Shown piece after piece: positions 33,401-38,440 of a stretch of DNA of 64,000 nucleotides. Each line of letters opens with the position of its first letter. The first letter of the stretch is position 1. Source of the DNA: Galaxea fascicularis (Eukaryota > Cnidaria > Anthozoa > Scleractinia > Euphylliidae). The notes under the pieces are model-generated. The model made no database searches. It saw only the letters and a program-made list of their open reading frames with translations, and was not told where the DNA came from. A program made the position numbers and the translations under genes. The stretch spans positions 42,836,525 through 42,900,524 of the forward strand of contig OX419335.1 of assembly GCA_948470475.1 (NCBI GenBank), in the 5' to 3' direction.

Positions 33401-34610
33401 TACTTGGGCATCGTGCCTAGGCACATCCTTAGTTTTCAAGGTCTTAGTTTTTGAGACACCCAAAAAAGATTGTGCTTGTTTTTTGTCTGGTAACATACCT
33501 TGTAAATACTCTGCCCTCTCCCTCCACCTCCTTTAATGGTCCTATAAGAGTATTGATGGGGGTGGGGGCAGGGATAGGGGGTGGGTTAAACAGAGAGTCA
33601 AACCCTGGTTCCATTCCTGTACCCTCCTTTCCTCTCTCCCATACTTTTTTTTCCTGATTGACTCTGGCATTTTTCTGTGTTGCTCTTGTACCCAGTAAGT
33701 ACAATCTCTCCTACCTACCAGCCTTTTAGAACCCCTGCCTCTCACTATCCTCTCCCCTGCCTCCCATACCCCTCCCACCCCCTATTCTCCGACTGCTGGC
33801 CCCAGTTGTTCAAATGTTGGATAGCGCTATCCACCGGATAAATCACTATCCAGTGGACAAGTATTAGGAAAGTTAATTGCACTATCTCTGCTGACATAGT
33901 AATCGCTTCCTGTTACAATCTTAATGATCATTTTATTTAGGATTTAATAGCTTTTATTATATGATGAGTTGTAGTATTAGTTTCTTAGTTTTAGTATTGC
34001 TGTTGTTATTAGTATTAGAATTAATATTAGCATAAGTTGTACAAGTTGCATTAGTAGAAATAGCGCTCTTAGATTACTTATGGATAGTTATTTATATGTT
34101 TAAGTTACACACGGCTCGATGGAAGAGCATATTTTTGTATGAGATTGATACCGTGTATAAATAAAGCTTAAAAAAAAATCCACTGGATAGATATTTATCC
34201 GGTGGATAGCACTATCCAGCCTTTGAACAACCGAGGCCTGGTCTTTTTTATTTATCACCCGGGCCGCAGGAAACACGAGGCATCCACTTAGCTACAACAA
34301 AATTAAAAAAAAAAGTTTGAAAAAAATGTCCTACAGTTTAAACGCAAGTTCTAAACCCGCATACTAGGTCCTGAGGTTGTGAAATAGCATATTCCATCTT
34401 TTTGTGGATCAATTTGAATACAATAAGTTGAATAACTTCTGGCATATTACAGCAAAAAAACACGAAAAGCTGTCACGAGTTGTGACCTGAGGAGATAAGT
34501 ACACCAAAGTGATTGTTTTTATAAGCAGGTTTAACCGCTTGTAGAACTTTGATACGGCTGAGAACCGTCTTTAATCCTACCTTCGATTCTTCAGACAATT
34601 TGTCCGCCAT
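16082..34610 (-). CDS. INTS5: Integrator complex subunit 5, multi-exon gene
   Basis: INTS5 is a helical-repeat subunit of Integrator, the nuclear complex that binds RNA polymerase II and cleaves snRNA 3' ends and promoter-proximal nascent RNA. I traced 19 exons on the minus strand, about 810 codons, against roughly 1,020 in human INTS5. The order of conserved blocks matches the human protein: QSFLNG near the start, then CAIVLLHSLPCARHAVLEQL, NPSAWAPLI, WSLNLLGQ, RLMDIAVHC, SPHLDWVVAHIG, TLPFLLHIASLSPNLL, EIVCPD, DLRIRKTF and LLPPP. Exon phases agree at every adjacent pair I could join, and donors are mostly GTAAGN or GTRTGN. Three junctions remain open (25022 to 23528, 23409 to 22747, 21114 to 19380), where short exons are probably missed. 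The C-terminus after 16097 is also unresolved: reading through the last donor gives a stop at 16082. Introns are packed with MITE-like elements. Confidence 0.92.
16097..16201 (-). CDS. INTS5: INTS5 exon 19 (near C-terminal)
   Basis: Acceptor TTGCTTGTTAG, then a frame starting ASWLPPPLSRVGAVFCLL, then a possible donor AAG|GTACAT. It aligns with human EGSLLPPALGNMHEVFSQL. If the donor is not used, the frame ends five codons later with TAA at 16082-16084. Confidence 0.85.
16500..16700. repeat. degenerate CCAGGA-rich repeat
   Basis: TTCCAGGA, TTCCAGGT and related words recur about eight times, spaced 10-30 bp, next to CAGGGTTTGTACC near 16522. This looks like a decayed hAT-type non-autonomous element in an INTS5 intron. 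The right end is not clear. Confidence 0.35.
16750..16898 (-). CDS. INTS5: INTS5 exon 18
   Basis: The acceptor (CGCGTTTTTAG) and donor (ACCAAG|GTGTGT) bound 149 bases. The translation contains KCSPLVSSLLATIMSNWE and FKVTCFITDVMTK, matching the human stretch that includes LLAALLGHWE. Its split first codon joins exon 17 as Lys-Gly-Val. Confidence 0.9.
17634..18142. mobile_element. non-autonomous TIR element in an INTS5 intron
   Basis: The ends are inverted repeats of about 24 bp (AAACACGAAGACGCGCCATA against the complement of TATAGCGCGTCTTCGTGTTT) with one mismatch. The interior, about 460 bp, has no transposase frame and contains GAAGAGTGATCATCGCAGT, a word related to the palindrome at 20387-20527. 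It ends only about 20 bp from the donor of INTS5 exon 17. Confidence 0.65.
18163..18233 (-). CDS. INTS5: INTS5 exon 17
   Basis: Acceptor TTTTTTTTCCTGCAG, 71 bases, donor GCGAAAG|GTTAGG. The product DLRIRKTFDENPILWALL aligns with human DLRIGRRFREQPLLFELL. Phases join exon 16 (CG|T, Arg) and exon 18 (G|GT, Gly). Confidence 0.93.
18630..19044. mobile_element. TIR element with repeated CCGCACACTAGCCG motif
   Basis: The left end CCGCATACTAGCCGATATTT and the complement of the right end (CGGCTAGTGTGCGG) form an inverted repeat. The same 14-base word recurs in direct orientation near 18705, 18882 and 18983, often followed by short runs resembling GACAAAAT or TTTTGTCG. At 415 bp with no credible frame it is a MITE. 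It lies in the intron between INTS5 exons 16 and 17. Confidence 0.65.
19163..19380 (-). CDS. INTS5: INTS5 exon 16
   Basis: Acceptor TTATCTTTCAG, donor GAACG|GTAAGA, 218 bases. The translation includes LFTDVVFTLCSVSDQED and ends LLLMEIVCPD...DDDSLKFTIE, matching human VTLVESVCPD...ATVERD. Confidence 0.93.
19724..19749 (+). repeat. (AC)n microsatellite
   Basis: An uninterrupted dinucleotide run of about 13 units in an INTS5 intron. Confidence 0.85.
20120..20298. mobile_element. palindromic MITE flanked by TA
   Basis: Two arms of about 70 bp are near-perfect inverted complements. Each reads from the outer end through AAAATGGCTG, TTTAAATTATTCTTTT and CAAAATAGCCTGACTAACC. The spacer is about 40 bp. 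TA lies directly outside both ends (20118-20119 and 20299-20300), fitting a TA target duplication. No coding capacity. Confidence 0.75.
20387..20527. mobile_element. palindromic MITE with internal hairpin
   Basis: The outer arms begin TCAAATGAAGA and run through TGATCGCAATTTTTACAAT, complemented at the right end. The centre holds a second hairpin (CGGGACTTC / GAAGTCCCG). I associate the arm words with a tRNA-containing repeat common in stony corals; here the tRNA-like middle seems to be lost. Confidence 0.65.
20676..20776. repeat. two adjacent perfect or near-perfect hairpins
   Basis: 20676-20713 has 18-base arms (TCCATCCCATTCCCGCTT) and 20735-20776 has about 20-base arms (CAACGTTTACTATTGAACTT, one or two mismatches). 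Both have nearly zero loops, and both have TTAA at the centre. Confidence 0.7.
21114..21289 (-). CDS. INTS5: INTS5 exon 15
   Basis: Acceptor TGTTTTTCCGGCAG, donor ACCGAG|GTGAGG, 176 bases. SSVFFSGIVGD aligns with human WSVFHAGVIGR, and VDLTKIKVSLLERN with the preceding human helix. Its first two bases complete an Ala codon with exon 14. Confidence 0.88.
21621..22500. other. INTS5 intron, nothing else seen
   Basis: This includes a purine-rich stretch at 21645-21700 (GAGAGAAGAGGGAGAGG and A-runs), which opens a 96-codon low-complexity frame on the minus strand that I do not accept as a gene. Confidence 0.4.
22527..22747 (-). CDS. INTS5: INTS5 exon 14
   Basis: Acceptor CATATTTTGTAG, donor ATAACAG|GTGAGA, 221 bases. 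VFSNLLLHPNLDVSVKSLEL aligns with human [20 protein letters not shown]. An alternative acceptor 43 bases further in would give phase 0. The preceding linking exon is not identified. Confidence 0.88.
23409..23528 (-). CDS. INTS5: INTS5 exon 13
   Basis: Acceptor TTTTGTTTGTAG, donor TCTCAG|GTATAT, exactly 40 codons in phase 0-0. LFVQLHHELELYYTQLLDDA and KTCLSTI align with human [20 protein letters not shown] and RSCLARV. Its phase does not fit exons 12 or 14 directly, so small exons on either side are likely missed. Confidence 0.78.
25022..25180 (-). CDS. INTS5: INTS5 exon 12
   Basis: Acceptor TTGTTGTTAAACAG, donor CAACAA|GTAAGT, 159 bases. LQEIALQRHGLFYKN aligns with human LRLERKRFLWQHQ. The first base completes the Arg codon begun in exon 11. 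Confidence 0.87.
25526..25643 (-). CDS. INTS5: INTS5 exon 11
   Basis: Acceptor TATCTTTTTGTGTAG, donor TACTACAG|GTGTAT, 118 bases. NAALAEVQKSFVLTMVRLIL aligns with human VREACDRLIQLLLLHLQKL. Phases fit exons 10 and 12. Confidence 0.87.
25963..26063 (-). CDS. INTS5: INTS5 exon 10
   Basis: Acceptor TTCCATTTTAAAG, donor GATGGAG|GTCAGT, 101 bases. LVSSVVDVIKNTGEDAFEIF and QFLLKN match human NLAVHLVSQASGAGAYRLL and QFLVDT. Confidence 0.9.
26425..26488 (-). CDS. INTS5: INTS5 exon 9
   Basis: Acceptor ACTTTTACAG, donor AAATGAG|GTAAGG, 64 bases. TPEVLVRLLEQ aligns with human KPPAVLSQLQQ. Split Leu and Ser codons join exons 8 and 10. Confidence 0.9.
26972..27104 (-). CDS. INTS5: INTS5 exon 8
   Basis: Acceptor TTGACATTTCCAG, donor GATGTCT|GTGAGT, 133 bases. 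ATLPFLLHIASLSPNLLKGT aligns with human ATVPFLLQLAVMSPALLGT. Confidence 0.95.
27429..27493. repeat. 26-bp-arm hairpin
   Basis: GTTCTTTTTTTGCGAG...TTTATGGACC is repeated as an inverted complement with two mismatches around a 13-base loop. Possibly the core of a MITE. Confidence 0.6.
27566..28453. mobile_element. hAT-like non-autonomous element in an INTS5 intron
   Basis: Inverted ends CAGGGCTCAAA and TTTGAGCCCTG enclose 888 bp. Inside both ends are complementary words around GGTCATGTTGACCGG (27596-27613 and about 28359-28376). No transposase frame. The CAGGG...CCCTG ends are typical of hAT relatives; no clean 8-bp target duplication remains. Confidence 0.6.
28772..28961 (-). CDS. INTS5: INTS5 exon 7
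   Basis: Acceptor TGTTCAATTTGCAG, donor TTTTAT|GTAAGT, 190 bases. TMVQVLTYLSLQHSQEIKTN aligns with human [20 protein letters not shown]. Ends in phase 0. Confidence 0.93.
29512..29607 (-). CDS. INTS5: INTS5 exon 6
   Basis: Acceptor TTTTCTCATAG, donor CATATTGG|GTATCT, 96 bases. NTSPHLDWVVAHIG is nearly identical to human QHSPHFDWVVAHIG, the most diagnostic block in this gene. Confidence 0.96.
30540..30590 (+). repeat. LINE-type 3' tail with (TTAC)n
   Basis: CTGGATAAATAAAGTC is followed by five TTAC units. An AATAAA-containing end plus a short simple-repeat tail is typical of a LINE 3' terminus inserted in an INTS5 intron. Confidence 0.4.
30657..30759 (-). CDS. INTS5: INTS5 exon 5
   Basis: Acceptor TTACCCTACCAG, donor AAATT|GTAAGT, 103 bases. 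LHKWMLFPAVQRLMDIAVHC aligns with human [21 protein letters not shown]. Confidence 0.94.
31054..31105 (-). CDS. INTS5: INTS5 exon 4 (short)
   Basis: Acceptor GTTACTTTTCAG, donor AAGAAGAG|GTACAG, 52 bases. WSLNLLGQVVT aligns with human WSIDLMGQLSS. Phases fit both neighbours. Confidence 0.9.
31473..31594 (-). CDS. INTS5: INTS5 exon 3
   Basis: Acceptor TTTTTTTGAAG, donor TGTCAG|GTAAGA, 122 bases. ALQNVSEVVRQFVDNNPSAW, then APLIC, aligns with human [21 protein letters not shown]. Confidence 0.94.
31761..31853. mobile_element. TTAACCC-type MITE, copy 1
   Basis: It starts TTAACCCTTTC and ends GGGGTTAA. The interior ATAGATTTACTCTGTCTAA and GATTTTACTC match the element at 59779-59888. It lies in an INTS5 intron. 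Confidence 0.65.
31915..32119 (-). CDS. INTS5: INTS5 exon 2
   Basis: Acceptor TTGTAACCTAG, donor TTGTCTG|GTAAGG, 205 bases. CAIVLLHSLPCARHAVLEQL and CDVFHEAV align with human [20 protein letters not shown] and RGVFDESV. Confidence 0.96.
32147..32270 (+). repeat. degenerate ACTAAGACC repeats
   Basis: AAAACTAAGACC-like words recur about eight times. A shorter run of the inverted complement (CCTTAGTTTTCAAGGTCTTA) lies at 33429-33460, so the two may be the ends of one larger element of about 1.3 kb. Confidence 0.5.
32745..33290 (+). repeat. diverged tandem repeat in INTS5 intron 1
   Basis: Units of about 110-130 bp recur about four times, marked by CCTAAGCRCTGCGTC-like, GGTTAGCTTT and GGGAACCTC words. 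A two-copy duplication (CCGGAAGTAGTTTT... and CCAGAAGTAGTTTTT...) follows at 33220-33300. Confidence 0.5.
33796..34242. mobile_element. palindromic MITE interrupted by a retroelement 3' end
   Basis: Left arm 33796-33858 and right arm 34179-34242 are about 60-bp inverted complements containing CTATCCACCGGATAAAT. Between them, 33887-34178 is unrelated and ends in AATAAAGC plus an A-run, as in a 5'-truncated retroposon inserted into the element. Confidence 0.65.
34581..34610 (-). CDS. INTS5: INTS5 exon 1 (initiator)
   Basis: ATG at 34610-34608 in the context AAAATGGCG, ten codons (MADKLSEESK), donor AAG|GTAGGA. Joined in phase 0 to exon 2, it gives EESKNLKIQLQSFLNG, which parallels human ELSQEIKAFLTG, so the start is well supported. 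Confidence 0.88.
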
Positions 34611-34759
34611 TTTAACATGAACGAAACTTTAGTCATGTAATAGACCATATAGTAACCTCCATCCCAAAACGTCGAGTGGAACCCGAAATCCGGAATCGGG
34701 AATGATTCAAGCAATGGCAAGAAATCCTACATATATAAATACACCAACTGACAAAAACA
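34611..34759 (-). promoter_or_regulatory. probable INTS5 promoter region
   Basis: This is the stretch directly upstream of the INTS5 start and before the minisatellite. I see no TATA box at a suitable distance; assignment is by position only. Confidence 0.25.
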
Positions 34760-35602
34760 CCTACCTCCACTAACACGCACTTACCTACAATTATACTCAC
34801 TTCTCTTCATTTGTACTCACGTACATTTACTTATACTCACTTTGTCATATATACTCACTTGCCTTCAATTATACTCACTTCTCTTCACTTGTACTCACTT
34901 GCCTGCATTTATACTGACTAATGCTTCCATTTGTACTCACTTGCCTGCATTTGCACTCACATGCCTGCATTTTTACTCACTTGCCTGCATTTATACTCAC
35001 TTGCCTGCATTTATACTCACTTGCCTTCATTTATACTCGCTAACATTCACTTATGATCACTTGCATTCATTTATACTGACTTGCTTCCATTTGTACTCGC
35101 TTGCCTGCATTTATACTCACTTATTTGCATTTGTACTCACTTTCAATCACTTATACTCACTTGCCTTCATTTGTACTCACTTGCATTCATTTATGCTCAC
35201 TTACCTTCATTTATACTCACTAACATCCACTTATGATCACTTGCCTTCATTTGTACTCACTTACACTCACTTATACTTACTTGCATTCATTTGTACTCAC
35301 TTACAATCACTTATACTCACTTGCATTCATTCATACTCACTTGCATTCATTTATACTCACTTGCCTTCATTTATACTCACCTGCCTTCATTTGTACTCAA
35401 TTATATTCACTTATACTCACTTGCATTCACTTATACTCACTTGCATTCATTCATACTCACTTGCATTCATTTGTACTCACTTGCATTAATTTATACTCAC
35501 TTGCATTCATTTCTACTCACTTACCTTCATTTATACTCGCTAACATTCACTTATGATCACTTACCTTCATTTGTACTCACTTGCATTCATTTGTACTCAC
35601 TA
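34760..35602 (+). repeat. 20-bp minisatellite, about 40 copies
   Basis: Variants of CACTTGCATTCATTTATACT are repeated head to tail. Because the unit is 20 bp and holds no stop in some frames, long spurious open frames arise, such as 215 codons at 34842-35489 with a repeating THLHSFILTCLHLYSLAF translation. The array starts about 150 bp upstream of the INTS5 ATG and ends at a 13-base C-run near 35613. Confidence 0.9.
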
Positions 35603-35639
35603 TCCCGTGGTCCCCCCCCCCCCCCTCGGGCATAACATT

Positions 35640-36490
35640 GATAGCTGAATAAGTTGAGCTCGATTGTAATGGAGCTCGGGTGGGTCACTATGTTTCTGAG
35701 AAAGTGGGCTCGGTGTGGGTGTCTCGAGCTCGAGATCCTTCACGAGCACGATCCTTGCCAAGCGAACTCGATTTACATCTTCAAGCTCGAAACTCTTTTC
35801 CAGCTCGGTTGACCAACGCAATGAACGAAGCGAGCTCGGTTTCCATTGATCGCGCTCGGTTGGAAATCGACTTCGAATCTGATTTCGTTCGTAACGTTAC
35901 CCATGAGGGAGGGGTAGTTGAACGGGGAAACATTCCTGTTTGTTTTTTTCAATATATGTGGCCAAAATCTCATTTCCTCAGAAATCGCCGCTCTTGTTTT
36001 GCTTCTTCGGACCTCGAAAGTGTATCAACTGGTCGAAAATCGAGGTTGACCCTGTTTTAAACATTCCTCTCTAGATATATCAAAAGGATACGAAATTGGC
36101 CAACGTAGCTGCACTGTGTTTTATAATAAACAAAGTTATGAGCCATCCCGTTTTTGGTTTCTGTTTCTGTTCGTTTTGTTTTATTTTTACATCCTTGGCT
36201 CTATTTTTTTTTCTTTCCTCCGTTTTCTCTGGTTCATGTAATTTCAAGGCTCCTTGGGACCCTTATTGGAGCCTAGTTGTGGTCTAACTTGCCTTTTCCA
36301 AATTAATAAAGTGCTAGGGTTTAAAATGTTTTCATCAATATCATGTTTATTACTTTTAACAGTAATAAAAAAATATGTAACATTAACTTGAAGAAAAAGT
36401 ATATATTAGTCACAGCAGCAGACGCTTTTCATTTGATGTCCTGCACATAAACCTAAATTCCCTAGTATTTAGCAAACTGTTCTACTGCTC
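35640..36490. other. GAGCTCG-rich repeat and flank
   Basis: From 35655 to 35850 words containing GAGCTCG or AGCTCGG recur, suggesting an old TIR element. A 126-codon plus-strand frame runs through it with no family resemblance. Nothing is seen in the remainder. Confidence 0.35.
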
Positions 36491-36519
36491 GACCGTATGG
36501 TCTGGGACTTCTAAAGAAA

Positions 36520-36580
36520 ACATGCATAAACTACAAATTATCCAAAACTTTGCCGGCCGAATGCTTATGCATGGTTCAAT
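36520..36580 (+). pseudogene. LINE reverse transcriptase C-terminal scrap
   Basis: The frame reads HKLQIIQNFAGRMLMHGSI, resembling the KLQ-x-IQN-x-AAR region found after the reverse transcriptase in many non-LTR retrotransposons. It is only about 20 codons long, so it is a remnant. Confidence 0.35.
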
Positions 36581-36684
36581 TCTACGTGTTACCATGCTCC
36601 CCCCTCCGGGCACACCCCCGGGGATTTGCAAGTTTTTTCGTACTTGGCGGTTTATTCCAACCACCAGGGCTCCTCATAAACCAC

Positions 36685-36685
36685 A

Positions 36686-36726
<41 letters not shown>
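36685..36726 (+). repeat. (AAT)n microsatellite
   Basis: About 14 AAT units. On the minus strand this would be the simple-repeat tail of the LINE remnant at 37092-38283. Confidence 0.85.
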
Positions 36727-36727
<1 letters not shown>

Positions 36728-37091
36728 GAAAAATCAAACTTTATTGAGAAACAAAACTCGAATGTTACATGTATATGGTAGAAGAAATTGCTCCTTAAAA
36801 GTCATCATCATCATTAATATAATAACAATAACAATAATAATTTTAAACATTTTCAACTCAGAAAAATACTGTATTATGCACACTACATTAAAAATCTTAA
36901 AAAGTAAAAATAACTTAACCTTACAAAAAGAGATAGAAATAGATATCATTAATAATAAAAGTTCAAAGGTCTATAAAATTACGAATTCCATGATGCAGAG
37001 ATATTAAAATCAAGCAATCGAATTATACTAATGACGGCTAAACCAGTGTCCATAAAACGCCCTAAATATAAAAGCATATAGACCGCGTATT

Positions 37092-38283
37092 TCAGATATC
37101 AGCACTAGCTACATTTATTTTACAGTCTAACGATTGCTCTATTTTGCTGCGAAACGGCGTTCGCGAACCTCTCACGCATGCATGTACCGATCTTAAGAGT
37201 TCAAACGAAATCTGTGTCCTGAGCCAAGTGATTACAACATGATAAGGCTCGGTATCCTTCTGAGCTATCTTGTCTGCAAGATGCTTTAAGAACCGCTGAC
37301 ACTCGTTTCCCATTCCGCCATTGGTTCCAAACACTAAAGGCGTAAACGAACCCATTTCTACATCTAACACCCGCTGCTGGTATTTGCGCTTCTTCTCTTC
37401 TTCTTGCTCCTTGAACACTTCCGATGTTGGCTTGCTCTGGTAACACTTGGAGTTGACGTGCGTAACTCTGACATCAAAAAATGCCGTAACTCCTCTTGCC
37501 CAGAACCCTCCTGCTTTGATGTCCAACCTCACCTCATAACTTGTAACAGCGCTCCTCAAATGAAATTGCTCGTTGTCCAGGGGTTGAAGGCGTGGTTCGA
37601 TTTCGACATTATTGCAGATCTTGTCGATGAATGTCGTTAAGAAATTCCGTACACCGTCATGTCTCTGCACTACAACCCCCCCCCCCCCTTTTTACAAGAG
37701 AGGGCGTGACCAACGGTGAATTTATCCCCACATACGCAATGACTTGGTAAATCGACTAAGGGCAAGTCATAACGTAAGCGTAGCGAGTCTCTGAACTCTT
37801 GCTTGTTCAGGGCTAAACCCTGGTCTGCGAGAGGTATCGCATTCAGCCAAGAACTTGCGCCTTTGTCCCTGGATTGATTAACCAGTCGCAGCAGGCCTGG
37901 GGAGAGGCTTGAATCAATGCTATCCATTTTCTCTTTGGCACTTGCTCTCTTAAGTGATTGTTGATGGCTCTTTAGCTCCTCCGTAGATCTTTCTCCTGGC
38001 ACCATGATGGAACTCTGTGATATAATAGAATCTACGTGCGCGGTGGTTATTAGTCTCGAGGCAGCAAACTGCTGCGGTGCCTCGGATTTCAGATCAGGAA
38101 TGCCTAGACCCCCTTGACTCGTTGCTAAGGTAGCAAGTCTGCGCACCTCGTTAGGGAGAGGCTCTGATTGACCGAACAAAGTTGGAAGTAGTAAATCCTC
38201 AATCACCTCCTGGACTGGGTCGACATAAACTTCAAACGATCCCATCGTGCGCATGAAGTAGGTGAACTTCGACTTGTAGCCTT
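37092..38283 (-). pseudogene. 5'-truncated LINE: zinc finger and C-terminal nuclease-like region
   Basis: Two minus-strand frames, 38283-37670 and 37670-37092, form one broken protein. The first begins in the RT thumb-like stretch GYKSKFTYFMRTMGSFEVYV and ends with a CCHC-like finger (CVCGDKFTVGHALSCKKGG). The second starts QRHDGVRN and continues with RLDIKAGGFWARGVTAFFDV, RVTHVN, KRKYQQRVLDVEMGSFTPLV and FGTNGGMG. I have seen this C-terminal module in cnidarian non-LTR retrotransposons; a restriction-endonuclease-like fold is possible. The break coincides with a run of about 14 G on the coding strand near 37674-37688. The element is 5'-truncated at an (ATT)n tract. Confidence 0.7.
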
Positions 38284-38288
38284 TTGTG

Positions 38289-38376
<88 letters not shown>

Positions 38377-38440
38377 TAATAAAATCTTTATTACCGTGTC
38401 TATGTATTTAGCTCATAGAGCTAATTGGGGACACCTACTA
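38289..38440 (-). repeat. LINE 3' end with a long (ATT)n tail
   Basis: On the minus strand, 38440-38385 reads as a retroelement terminus (GACACGGTAATAAAGATTTT), followed by about 30 ATT units. The truncated LINE at 37092-38283 begins directly after the tail. Confidence 0.55.

Noticed and set aside
34842..35489. 215-codon open frame with repeated THLHSFILTCLHLYS translation
   Set aside because: Product of the 20-bp tandem repeat; other frames are equally open, and there is no start context or splice support.
35640..36060. 126-codon frame (MGHYVSEKVGSVWVSRARDP)
   Set aside because: It runs through GAGCTCG-rich repeat sequence with no recognisable domain.
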